Assembly: GCF_051201625.1 (NCBI RefSeq)
Contig: NZ_CP179203.1
Location: forward strand, 3,038,001-3,102,000
Direction: 5' to 3'
DNA from: Shimia sp051201625
GTDB taxonomy: Bacteria; Pseudomonadota; Alphaproteobacteria; Rhodobacterales; Rhodobacteraceae
DNA: 64,000 bases
This document shows positions 13,370 through 21,660 of this stretch, in pieces (position 1 is the first letter of the stretch; every line of letters starts with the position of its first letter). The notes below the pieces were generated by a model. It was not told the origin of the DNA and ran no database searches. It saw only the letters and a program-made list of their open reading frames with translations. The translations under genes were made by a program, and so were the position numbers.

Positions 13370-16090
13370 ATGAAAGTCATAAGCGGTTTTTGGTCGACCT
13401 TCTTCCAGTTGACTCACGTCGCGCGCCCCCCTTCCAGTGAAGAAATGTTGGAAGCAGAAACATTGGAGTTGTCGTCAACATTCAACAAATTAATTGAGGA
13501 CTCGGACGCTTTCACTTTTGGAGTCAACGCGAATGGTTATGTGTTCGCGTGGAACGAAACCGCGGAACAACTTACAGGCATTAGAAGGCGAGATGTGATA
13601 GGGCAAAACTTATTTTCAGGTGATGTTTTAGATGGCTGCGAAGAGACTGTTTCGGAATTGTTTGACAAAATTTTCGCTGGAGAAAAGGTAGGAAGTTTTC
13701 ATATTTCATTGCAGTCAAAGTCAGCGGATCGCATCAATGTACTTTCCAATGCCACAGCGCTACGAACGGCCAATGGAAAAATTATTGGTGTTTTCACCAT
13801 TGGTAACGAAGTCACGGAACTCACTTGGGAGCAAACTGAACTAAGTCGGGTTAACAACAACTTGAAACAGATGATCGACACAGCGAACGCACCAATTTTT
13901 GGGATCGATTCAGATGGCAATGTGAACGAGTGGAACCAAACCGCCGAACGGATCACGGGTTTCACCAAGCAAGAGGTGTTGGGGCAGGATTTGGCCGCAT
14001 GTTTGATCGTAGAAGAACATGAAGAGAGGGTTGCAGACATTTTGAGAAAAGCGCTGGCAGGGATCGAAGTGGCCAATTTTTCGCTGCCTTTAAAGTCAAA
14101 GGCTGGCGACCACGTCGATGTTCTCTTCAATCTTTCATCCCAAAACCACCAGAATGGACAAGTCTGTTGTGTCGTTGGCGTTGGACAGGATACTACCGAA
14201 TTGAACGCGGAGAAGGCCAAGTACGAGCAAATTGCCAACGATTTAAAAATGCTGATCGACACAGCGAACGCGCCAATTTTTGGGATCGATTCAGATGGCA
14301 ATGTGAACGAGTGGAACCAAACCGCCGAACGGATCACGGGTTTCACCAAGCAAGAGGTGTTGGGGCAGGATCTTGTCTCACTTTACATCACAGACGACTA
14401 CAAGGATTCTGTTTCACTGGTTCTAAACAAAGCGTTGGCCGGAGAACAGACAGCTAATTATGAATTTCCATTATTTACTAAGGTTGGTAGTCACGTCGAC
14501 GTTCTCTTGAACTCCACAACTCGACGCAACGCAAATGGAGAAATAATAGGTGTCGTTGGCGTTGGACAGGATATTACCGAATTGAACGCGGAGAAGGCCA
14601 AGTACGAGCAAATTGCCAACGATTTAACAAAGCTGATCGACACAGCGAACGCACCAATTTTTGGGATCGATTCAGATGGCAATGTGAACGAGTGGAACCA
14701 AACCGCCGAACGGATCACGGGTTTCACCAAGCAAGAGGTGTTGGGGCAGGATCTTGTCTCACTTTACATCACAGACGACTACAAGGATTCTGTTTCACTG
14801 GTTCTAAACAAAGCGTTGGCCGGAGAACAGACAGCTAATTATAAATTTCCATTATTTACTAAGGTTGGTAGTCACGTCGACGTTCTCTTGAACTCCACAA
14901 CTCGACGCAACGCAAATGGAGAAATAATAGGTGTCGTTGGCGTTGGACAGGATATTACCGAATTGAACGCGGAGAAGGCCAAGTACGAGCAAATTGCCAA
15001 CGATTTAACAAAGCTGATCGACACAGCGAACGCACCAATTTTTGGGATCGATTCAGATGGCAATGTGAACGAGTGGAACCAAACCGCCGAACGGATCACG
15101 GGTTTCACCAAGCAAGAGGTGTTGGGGCAGGATCTTGTCTCACTTTACATCACAGACGACTACAAGGATTCTGTTTCACTGGTTCTAAACAAAGCGTTGG
15201 CCGGAGAACAGACAGCTAATTATGAATTTCCATTATTTACTAAGGTTGGTAGTCACGTCGACGTTCTCTTGAACTCCACAACTCGACGCAACGCAAATGG
15301 AGAAATAATAGGTGTCGTTGGCGTTGGACAGGATATTACCGAACTAAAAAGATCTCTAGCGGAAGTCGTTCACACGTCCAAATTAGCAACTATTGGGGAA
15401 TTGGCAACGAGTATAGCACACGAGCTAAATCAGCCTTTGAATGTCATTAGATTGGCGGCTGGGAATTGCCGCATGAGGCTTGATACAGAAGAGAATTACT
15501 TGGATGCAAAACTTGAACGAATCGAAACTCAAACTGAGCGAGCGGCAAAAATTATCGATCATATGAGGACGTTTGGTAGAAAATCTCATGGAATTTCAAA
15601 TAGTTTAAGAGTCTGTGAGGTTATCAGACATACTTTAGAATTCATTAAAGACCAGCTAGCCTTAGCCAATATTGATACGCATACGAATTTCGCATGCCAA
15701 AAATCAGTTGGCGTGTGTAAGACATGTGTCGTTGGTGACATGTTCGCACTTGAACAGGTTCTTTTGAACCTATTCACAAACGCAAAACACGCCATGGAAA
15801 CTCAGAATTTGGACAGTCCAAGGGAAATATTGATAGATACCTCAAAAGAAGATGGTTGTGTTCAAATTAATATTCGCGATACCGGTGAAGGCTTGGCGGA
15901 TAATATCCGCGACAAAATATTTGAACCATTTTTTACAACAAAAGATATTGGAAAGGGTACGGGCTTGGGACTATCAGTGAGCCATTCAATCATTCGCGAC
16001 ATGGGTGGCTCAATGGGATGTTCTAACTGGGATCGTGGAGCTTGCTTTACCATAAAGTTGCCTTTTCAACACTTGCAGGGGGCAAAATGA
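13370..16090 (+). CDS. Cytosolic multi-PAS sensor histidine kinase
   Basis: A kinase of about 906 residues from ATG 13370 (an in-frame TTG at 13358 is an alternative; neither has a strong ribosome-binding site). No membrane segment is visible. Domains in order: a divergent PAS domain (about 35-150), four PAS domains in strict 127-residue register (about 165-660), then a HisKA domain with His684 in SIAHELNQPLNV and a HATPase domain with the N-box NLFTNAKHAM, DTGEGL and GKGTGLGLSV. The kinase core resembles NtrB/FixL-like soluble kinases with an ELNQPL H-box. The single-domain receiver at 16087 overlaps its stop (ATGA) and is a likely phosphorylation partner. What the PAS domains bind is unknown. 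PAS copies 3-5 are almost identical at DNA level. Confidence 0.88.
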   Translation: MKVISGFWSTFFQLTHVARPPSSEEMLEAETLELSSTFNKLIEDSDAFTFGVNANGYVFAWNETAEQLTGIRRRDVIGQNLFSGDVLDGCEETVSELFDKIFAGEKVGSFHISLQSKSADRINVLSNATALRTANGKIIGVFTIGNEVTELTWEQTELSRVNNNLKQMIDTANAPIFGIDSDGNVNEWNQTAERITGFTKQEVLGQDLAACLIVEEHEERVADILRKALAGIEVANFSLPLKSKAGDHVDVLFNLSSQNHQNGQVCCVVGVGQDTTELNAEKAKYEQIANDLKMLIDTANAPIFGIDSDGNVNEWNQTAERITGFTKQEVLGQDLVSLYITDDYKDSVSLVLNKALAGEQTANYEFPLFTKVGSHVDVLLNSTTRRNANGEIIGVVGVGQDITELNAEKAKYEQIANDLTKLIDTANAPIFGIDSDGNVNEWNQTAERITGFTKQEVLGQDLVSLYITDDYKDSVSLVLNKALAGEQTANYKFPLFTKVGSHVDVLLNSTTRRNANGEIIGVVGVGQDITELNAEKAKYEQIANDLTKLIDTANAPIFGIDSDGNVNEWNQTAERITGFTKQEVLGQDLVSLYITDDYKDSVSLVLNKALAGEQTANYEFPLFTKVGSHVDVLLNSTTRRNANGEIIGVVGVGQDITELKRSLAEVVHTSKLATIGELATSIAHELNQPLNVIRLAAGNCRMRLDTEENYLDAKLERIETQTERAAKIIDHMRTFGRKSHGISNSLRVCEVIRHTLEFIKDQLALANIDTHTNFACQKSVGVCKTCVVGDMFALEQVLLNLFTNAKHAMETQNLDSPREILIDTSKEDGCVQINIRDTGEGLADNIRDKIFEPFFTTKDIGKGTGLGLSVSHSIIRDMGGSMGCSNWDRGACFTIKLPFQHLQGAK
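13873..15343 (+). repeat. Four tandem 381-base PAS-coding repeats
   Basis: Units begin at 13873, 14254, 14635 and 15016, each exactly 381 bases (127 codons) apart. The three later units differ from one another at only one or two positions, for example a single change giving TANYE or TANYK. The first unit is identical for roughly its first 117 bases, diverges in the middle (about 13991-14167), then matches again. This mosaic indicates recent duplication plus gene conversion. Assembly from short reads could mis-count the copies. Confidence 0.95.
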
Positions 16091-16497
16091 CAGTCCTCAT
16101 TGTTGATGACGAAACATTTATAGGCGAAGAACTCAGTGACGTGTTTAAATTTTTCGAAATAGAATGTTTGGTGACAACAAGTGTTGATCAAGCCATCAAA
16201 GTGCTAAAATCTGACACCCTAATAAAGTTGGTGATCACAGACTTGAGGATGCCGGAAAAGTCTGGAGAAGACTTGATCAAAGAGGCAGGTGCGGATCTCG
16301 GTCTCAAGACAAATTTCGTGATAATGTCTGGACACCTAGCAGACCAACGGACTAAAGATTATTTTTTGAATACCTACGAAGATGTGACAGGCTTTATATC
16401 TAAACCGATTGGTATTGAAGACATCAAGGAATTGATAAAAAAATATTTTAGTAAGGTTAGTAAGGATAGTCATCTCAAAGTCGTAAAATCAGTGTGA
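16087..16497 (+). CDS. Single-domain response regulator (CheY-like receiver)
   Basis: A 136-residue stand-alone receiver. It shows the acidic pair VDDE at residues 7-9, phosphorylatable Asp52 in VITDLRMPEKSGE, the Ser/Thr switch in VIMSGH and the conserved lysine in FISKPIG. There is no output domain; only a short charged tail follows. The ATG at 16087 overlaps the kinase stop by four bases, so the two are co-translated. An upstream in-frame ATG at 16042 lies inside the kinase gene and is not needed. It probably takes phosphate from the multi-PAS kinase, acting as a phosphate sink, a relay or a protein-protein switch. Confidence 0.88.
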   Translation: MTVLIVDDETFIGEELSDVFKFFEIECLVTTSVDQAIKVLKSDTLIKLVITDLRMPEKSGEDLIKEAGADLGLKTNFVIMSGHLADQRTKDYFLNTYEDVTGFISKPIGIEDIKELIKKYFSKVSKDSHLKVVKSV

Positions 16498-16707
16498 CGT
16501 TCGCTTCTCTTGCGGCCCCTCCAAATTATTGGCAGTGTTTGTTAGGGCGAATACGCATCAAATGATATTAGCATTTATTTACTACTGCACAGTCTCTCAA
16601 TTTGATGTTTGTGCGTTTGCTTTTTGACACATTTCGCCTCTTAGTCTCCCTTCCCGGCGCGTGACATTCAGACTTCAAACAACACTCCTTGGGCCTCAGT
16701 TTGAAAA

Positions 16708-18381
16708 CTATGGAGTTATATGTTTTTGAGATGCTGTTCCGCGATATAGCTCTGTCAGTTCCTCTGACACCTCTGAGCCATCAACTAGAAAAGGCAAAAT
16801 TCCTTTGCGAAGCGAAGAGCCACGCATTGACTTTATATCATCATCTGATTTCGTTACTCGCTGCGCCATACGCCTGCCCCATTGCGCAAGGTATCCGTAC
16901 AATCGGTCAATTTCGCCTTGGCAAGCACTTTCTTTGCCCAGATCGCGAAACTCTTGCGGATCTTTCTGCAAATCAAACAGCATCGGGCGGAACCCACCCT
17001 CAGCATGCATCATCTTGTACCGACCATCAAAAACCATAAAAAGCCGAGCATCTCTAGGCTCCAAACCCAACTGAACCGCCTGCTGCGTTGGAGAATAATC
17101 GTATTCACTGATCGCATATTTCCGCCACTCAGGAGTTTCACCCACAAGCCATGGCAAAAGGGAACGACCCTCTAAAATATGCGCTGGAATCTGACCACCA
17201 GCAAACTCGACAAACGTAGCCGCTAGATCGATCGACTCAACGAGGGCATCGCAGGTTGTACCACGTGTCGCGTCAGCGGCGCGCCGCGGATCATAGATAA
17301 TCATCGGAATCTTGACGCTAGGATCGTGAAACAGATCCTTTTCGCCCATCCAATGATCTCCCAAGTAGTCCCCGTGATCCGAAGTGAGTACGATCATTGT
17401 TTTGTTCATACGCTTGGTCTCTTCAAGATAATCAAGCAATATACCCAACTGGTCGTCGCATTGTTTAATAAGACCCATGTAGGCCGGTATGACTTTTTCA
17501 CGTACCTCTTCCTGCTGGAAAGCCCGCGATATCCGATTTTGAATGTAGGCACCGAAAACTGGGTGGGGATCATCAAGCTCACTTTCACAACGCACTGCCC
17601 GCAGCACATCTTTGGTGCCATACATTTGATGATACGGCGCCGGAACGATGTAGGGCCAGTGCGGCTTGATGAAGCTGACATGGGCGCACCATCTATTTTC
17701 AGCCTGATCCATGAATTCAATCGCCCTCTGTGTCAGCCAAGGCGTTTCACTGTCATCCTCCAGAATATTGGCAGGCTTGTCTGCATTTTTAAACATCCAG
17801 CCCGATGCAATGTTTCCATTATTGTCAATTCCTGCGTTCGCAAAATCGGCCCAAGGATTGTTGGATAGATAACCTTTTGATTTCAAGTATTCATTGTAAG
17901 GCGAACGCTTATCGTCATAAAATCCATCTGGACCCCGCGCCCACAACCCATCATCACGGATCCAGCTGTCAAAACCGCATTCCGCCTGCCGTGCTCCGAT
18001 CTCGCTATCGGGGGACAAACCTAACCGTGCCATACCCGCAGCATCCGCCTTCATGTGGGTTTTGCCAAGTAACCAACACGCCATTCCCTCACTCCGAAGG
18101 TGGTCCCCAAGCGTTTGTTCACCTACCCGCAGGGGAAATCCATTCCACTGCGCGCCGTGCGACGATGCATAACGGCCTGTGTAAAAGCTCATACGCGACG
18201 CACCGCAAATTGGAGACTGAGCAAACGCGTTAGTAAACCTCACGCCTCTGGCCGCCACCCGATCAAAATTGGGAGTGTGTAGATGTGGATGTCCAGCGCA
18301 GCTCAGATAATCATGACGCAATTGATCATACATTATGAACAGAATGTTCATCTCGTCAGGGTTTTGCGTTTGCTTCTGCAC
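16708..18381 (-). CDS. Sulfatase (type I, formylglycine-dependent family)
   Basis: A 557-residue alkaline-phosphatase-superfamily sulfatase. Visible are the metal ligands in YDQLRHDYL near the N-terminus, the modification site Cys59 in CGASR followed by MSFYTGR, and the second metal site TSDHGDYLGDHW. The consensus for conversion of Cys to formylglycine is C-x-P-x-R, with C-x-A-x-R as an accepted variant, so activity is plausible. There is no signal peptide, so it should be cytoplasmic, unlike many polysaccharide sulfatases. It may act on a small sulfate ester or on a phosphonate monoester (related PMH enzymes share this layout). The GTG start at 18381 follows a good AAGGAGAG site. It is divergent from the paa genes. 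Confidence 0.87.
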   Translation of the reverse strand: MQKQTQNPDEMNILFIMYDQLRHDYLSCAGHPHLHTPNFDRVAARGVRFTNAFAQSPICGASRMSFYTGRYASSHGAQWNGFPLRVGEQTLGDHLRSEGMACWLLGKTHMKADAAGMARLGLSPDSEIGARQAECGFDSWIRDDGLWARGPDGFYDDKRSPYNEYLKSKGYLSNNPWADFANAGIDNNGNIASGWMFKNADKPANILEDDSETPWLTQRAIEFMDQAENRWCAHVSFIKPHWPYIVPAPYHQMYGTKDVLRAVRCESELDDPHPVFGAYIQNRISRAFQQEEVREKVIPAYMGLIKQCDDQLGILLDYLEETKRMNKTMIVLTSDHGDYLGDHWMGEKDLFHDPSVKIPMIIYDPRRAADATRGTTCDALVESIDLAATFVEFAGGQIPAHILEGRSLLPWLVGETPEWRKYAISEYDYSPTQQAVQLGLEPRDARLFMVFDGRYKMMHAEGGFRPMLFDLQKDPQEFRDLGKESACQGEIDRLYGYLAQWGRRMAQRVTKSDDDIKSMRGSSLRKGILPFLVDGSEVSEELTELYRGTASQKHITP

Positions 18382-18651
18382 AGCCTCTCCTTTTCAGTTG
18401 TAAGCATGTCAGAATTTTAAACATGATCCAGACAAAACTGCCTACGGTGCCCACTTGTGCAAATGCACGCCACTGCAAAAGATCCTTTTGATGGAAAAAT
18501 GCTGCATTCACAATGCGCCAAAATTATATGTTACGAAAATACTGAAATTGCGAAAAATATGTAACTTTATTCTTGAGTCGAATCGAAGTCGCAGTTAAAT
18601 AGCCTCAAGGTAAAGTACATATATAAAAACGGAGACATCTTAGGGGTTGCC

Positions 18652-19050
18652 ATGGACATCGCCAGCTATCACGCGTCCCGAAAGCAAGTTGGCCGACCTG
18701 CGAAGCTTATGTCATCCGTGCTCGCCGATGATCTGGTAGAAAAAGTGGTTGTGGTACCGGCGGTACTTAATCATTCGAAAGTCTGGGCCAGCTTTGATCT
18801 AACCGGCAAGGTAGAAGCTTACGATACAAACCGGCCTCCGACAGCGCGGAAAACTGTGGAGTCAGACGCAGTATCCGAATTTAACTCTTACAATGAAGTA
18901 ATTTTATGGTGCCATCCGACGGGCGCCTCAGTCGGCGCAGGTCCGTATGGAAGCAATTTGATAATTAAACACGCTTATGGACGTTGTATGCGTTGCACAA
19001 TGTGCGTCGAACCCGGACGAGTTGCGGCTCTGTTCCCCAATAGTGTGTGA
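18652..19050 (+). CDS. Unrecognised 132-residue protein upstream of paaA
   Basis: A 132-residue reading frame 15 bases upstream of paaA on the same strand, so very likely the first gene of the paaABCDE transcript. The ATG is preceded by AGGGG at a normal distance. No domain was recognised. Near the C-terminus it has three cysteines as RCMRCTMC (residues about 114-121) inside a basic context, which could bind metal or an Fe-S cluster, plus another Cys in ILWCHPTG. No signal peptide or membrane segment is visible. The position suggests a role linked to the phenylacetyl-CoA epoxidase, such as assembly, protection or regulation, but this is only context. Start and reality are moderately sure, function not. 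Confidence 0.55.
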   Translation: MDIASYHASRKQVGRPAKLMSSVLADDLVEKVVVVPAVLNHSKVWASFDLTGKVEAYDTNRPPTARKTVESDAVSEFNSYNEVILWCHPTGASVGAGPYGSNLIIKHAYGRCMRCTMCVEPGRVAALFPNSV

Positions 19051-19065
19051 GAAAGGATCGCTTAA

Positions 19066-20058
19066 ATGTACGCACAGATGATCAAAACTGCCTCAACCGG
19101 AATTAAATTGCGCGCAGATATGTCAGATCAGGAGCGCGCGTTTCAAGATAAGATTGACGATAACATTAAGATTGAGCCACGCGACTGGATGCCGGAAGAC
19201 TATCGCGCCACTCTGATCCGTCAGATAGGACAACATGCCCACTCTGAAGTTGTAGGACAATTGCCAGAAGGGAACTGGATCACTCGGGCGCCCACACTGG
19301 AGCGTAAGATGATTCTGCTTGCGAAGGTGCAAGACGAAGCCGGCCATGGTCTTTATTTATATTCGGCAGCGGAAACTCTTGGTGAGAGCCGTGATGAGTT
19401 AATGCGATTACTGCACGAAGGACGCATGAAATATTCGTCAATATTCAATTATCCAACACTGAATTGGGCTGATATCGGAGCGGTGGGCTGGCTAGTCGAT
19501 GGCGCAGCAATCGTAAATCAAGTGGCGCTACAGCGAACGTCCTATGGGCCATATTCCCGTGCAATGATCCGAATTTGCAAGGAAGAAAGCTTCCACGCAC
19601 GACAAGGCTTCCACGCAATCATGAAGATGGCTTTCGGTACGCGCGAGCAAAAACGCCAAGCGCAAGATGCCGTAAATCGTCTATGGTATCCTTCCATAAT
19701 GATGTTCGGCCCCAACGACAGTGAGTCAACCCATTCAGAACAGTCAATGGCCTGGAAAATCAAAGTGAAATCTAATGATGAACTTCGCCAGCAATTCGTA
19801 GACCAGACCGTGCCACAGATCGAATATCTTGGTCTCGAGTTGCCGGATCCTAACATACAATGGAACGCGGAGAAGGGTCACTATAACTTCAGCGATCCTG
19901 ACTGGTCAGAATTTTTTGATGTAATCAAGGGAAATGGTCCATGCAATACTGATCGTTTGAACGATCGAGTGAAAGCTTGGGAAGACGGTCAATGGGTGCG
20001 GGACGGCTTGTTGGCTCATGCCCGCAAGAAAGATGCGCGCAAGGTCGCAGCGGAATAA
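19066..20058 (+). CDS. paaA: 1,2-phenylacetyl-CoA epoxidase, catalytic subunit A
   Basis: A 330-residue di-iron oxygenase subunit. PaaA inserts one oxygen atom into the ring of phenylacetyl-CoA, forming ring-1,2-epoxyphenylacetyl-CoA. The di-iron ligands are visible as two E-x2-H motifs, KVQDEAGHG (about residues 85-95) and KEESFHARQG (about 170-180). The length is normal for the family. The start at 19066 follows AAAGGA; later in-frame ATGs at residues 5 and 19 are less well supported. It leads paaB, paaC, paaD and paaE in the standard order with short gaps or overlaps, forming the complete multicomponent epoxidase. Confidence 0.97.
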   Translation: MYAQMIKTASTGIKLRADMSDQERAFQDKIDDNIKIEPRDWMPEDYRATLIRQIGQHAHSEVVGQLPEGNWITRAPTLERKMILLAKVQDEAGHGLYLYSAAETLGESRDELMRLLHEGRMKYSSIFNYPTLNWADIGAVGWLVDGAAIVNQVALQRTSYGPYSRAMIRICKEESFHARQGFHAIMKMAFGTREQKRQAQDAVNRLWYPSIMMFGPNDSESTHSEQSMAWKIKVKSNDELRQQFVDQTVPQIEYLGLELPDPNIQWNAEKGHYNFSDPDWSEFFDVIKGNGPCNTDRLNDRVKAWEDGQWVRDGLLAHARKKDARKVAAE

Positions 20059-20082
20059 AATTACCGAAAAGGAGATGTGCTG

Positions 20083-20367
20083 GTGAAAAACGAATGGCCT
20101 CTTTGGGAAGTCTTCATCCGCGGTCAACACGGGATGAGCCATCGGCACGTCGGCTCTTTGCACGCCCCTGACGCTGAAACGGCCGTCAAAAATGCTCGCG
20201 ACGTCTACACCCGCCGCAATGAAGGCGTATCAATTTGGGTGGTGGAAGCAAAGCATATAAGCGCCACGGCGCCGGGTGATAAAGGTCCACTCTTCGAACC
20301 GTCAGAATCAAAGGTCTACCGCCACCCGACATTCTTCAAGATTCCCGGCGAAGTGGGACACATGTAA
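20083..20367 (+). CDS. paaB: 1,2-phenylacetyl-CoA epoxidase subunit B
   Basis: A 94-residue small subunit that bridges PaaAC heterodimers in the epoxidase complex. The sequence KNEWPLWEVFIRGQHGMSH near the start and the GDKGPLFEPSESKVYRHP ending are typical. A GTG at 20083 fits best, eight bases after AAGGAG and matching the family start; a GTG two codons earlier lies too close to the ribosome-binding site. Its stop overlaps the paaC start by one base (TAATG), so the two are coupled. It is not catalytic by itself. Confidence 0.95.
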   Translation: MKNEWPLWEVFIRGQHGMSHRHVGSLHAPDAETAVKNARDVYTRRNEGVSIWVVEAKHISATAPGDKGPLFEPSESKVYRHPTFFKIPGEVGHM

Positions 20368-21131
20368 TGGCTACAGATAAGGACAACCTCTACCAGTTTC
20401 TGCTGCGCCTTGGAGACAGTTCCCTAATACTGAGCCATCGCACTTCTGAGTGGTGCGGTCATGCGCCGGTCCTTGAGGAGGACATCGCCTTAGCCAACAC
20501 AGCGCTGGACTTGATTGGACAGGCCCAAATGTGGCTGGAGTATGCGGGTGAAGTTCAAGGTGAAGGCAAAACACCTGATGACATTGCCTTCCAACGTGAC
20601 GCCTGGGACTTTCGCAATGTGCTACTTACTGAATTGCCAAATGGAGATTTTGGTCGAACGTTACTGCGTCAGTTCCTGTTTGACGCTTATCAATCGATCT
20701 TGATGGGTCGATTGATTAAATCAAGCGACGTCACTGTTGCAGCAATTGCTGCCAAGACCATGAAAGAAGTCACGTATCACGTGGAGCGGTCTGCAGACAC
20801 CGTCGTCGGATTGGGTGACGGCACCCCGGAAAGCCACACTCGAATGCAGGAAGCACTGGATTATCTTTGGCCGTATGTTGGTGAGCTATTTCAAGGTGAC
20901 GAAGTTGATATCGCTATGTTTCAAGCAGGAATTTCCCCAACCCCCGAAACTCTCCGCGAGGAGTATGACGCGTTAGTTGGCCGTGTACTTTCCGAAGCAA
21001 CACTTACTGTTCCCGAGAGTCAGTTCAGCCACAAAGGCGGGCGCACGGGTGCGATGCATACCGAGCATTTGGGACACTTATTAAGCACCATGCAATGGCT
21101 TCAGCGGGCATATCCTGGGTGTGAATGGTGA
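20367..21131 (+). CDS. paaC: 1,2-phenylacetyl-CoA epoxidase subunit C
   Basis: A 254-residue structural subunit that pairs with PaaA. It belongs to the same ferritin-like fold but lacks a full di-iron ligand set. Typical segments are RLGDSSLILSHRTSEWCGH near the N-terminus, LANTALDLIGQAQ, and HTEHLGHLLSTMQWLQR at the C-terminus. The length is normal. It starts with ATG inside the paaB stop (TAATG). Subunits A and C form the catalytic core that PaaE feeds with electrons. Confidence 0.95.
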   Translation: MATDKDNLYQFLLRLGDSSLILSHRTSEWCGHAPVLEEDIALANTALDLIGQAQMWLEYAGEVQGEGKTPDDIAFQRDAWDFRNVLLTELPNGDFGRTLLRQFLFDAYQSILMGRLIKSSDVTVAAIAAKTMKEVTYHVERSADTVVGLGDGTPESHTRMQEALDYLWPYVGELFQGDEVDIAMFQAGISPTPETLREEYDALVGRVLSEATLTVPESQFSHKGGRTGAMHTEHLGHLLSTMQWLQRAYPGCEW

Positions 21132-21186
21132 TCTGCAAGAGATCTTAGAAGATCAAACCTTCGCAGAAAAAAAGGATGAATTAAAA

Positions 21187-21648
21187 ATGCCCCAGCCAAG
21201 TATTGAACAGGTCTGGGAGTGGCTTGCGTCGGTTCCTGACCCAGAAATTCCAGTGATAACTCTCGTCGACCTCGGTATTATTCGTGATGTGAGCTTCCAA
21301 GGGAAAACATGTGTAATTTCAGTCACCCCAACCTATTCTGGTTGCCCGGCCACATCAATAATCAACATGGATATTGAAACAAAACTACGCGAAGAGGGGT
21401 TAGAAAATATCATCTTGAAGAAACAGTTAAGTCCTGCCTGGACCACTGATTGGATGTCTGAAAAAGCACGTGACGCTTTAGAAAAATATGGCATAGCGCC
21501 ACCGCAGTCGGTGGGCGTCCCCAAGCGCTGTCCGAGGTGCACCGGCATCCGTCTTGATAAGCTCAGCCAATTTGGTTCAACTCCTTGCAAGGCGCAATGG
21601 CGTTGCCAAGAGTGCCTTGAACCTTTCGAATATTTCAAGTGCATTTGA
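21187..21648 (+). CDS. paaD: Phenylacetate degradation protein PaaD (Fe-S/DUF59-type maturation factor)
   Basis: A 153-residue protein of the MIP18/DUF59 type with a C-terminal zinc-finger-like part (CPRCTG and CQECLEPFEYFKC). PaaD is required for an active phenylacetyl-CoA epoxidase, probably for metal or Fe-S maturation; it is not a complex subunit. The N-terminal half shows VPDPEIPVITLVDLGIIRDV-like features of this family and the Cys in SGCPAT. The ATG at 21187 follows AAAGGA and matches usual family starts. A longer frame from GTG 21121 would overlap paaC by eleven bases and has no ribosome-binding site. It precedes paaE by 12 bases. Confidence 0.93.
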   Translation: MPQPSIEQVWEWLASVPDPEIPVITLVDLGIIRDVSFQGKTCVISVTPTYSGCPATSIINMDIETKLREEGLENIILKKQLSPAWTTDWMSEKARDALEKYGIAPPQSVGVPKRCPRCTGIRLDKLSQFGSTPCKAQWRCQECLEPFEYFKCI

Positions 21649-21660
21649 GAGAGGAACCTC

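Noticed and set aside
13699..15111. Repeated minus-strand frames within the kinase gene
   Set aside because: They are mirror frames of the PAS repeats and repeat only because the sense strand does.
18529..18566. GTTAC...GTAAC inverted repeat upstream of the paa operon
   Set aside because: Five-base arms about 30 bases apart in AT-rich DNA are too weak to call an operator.
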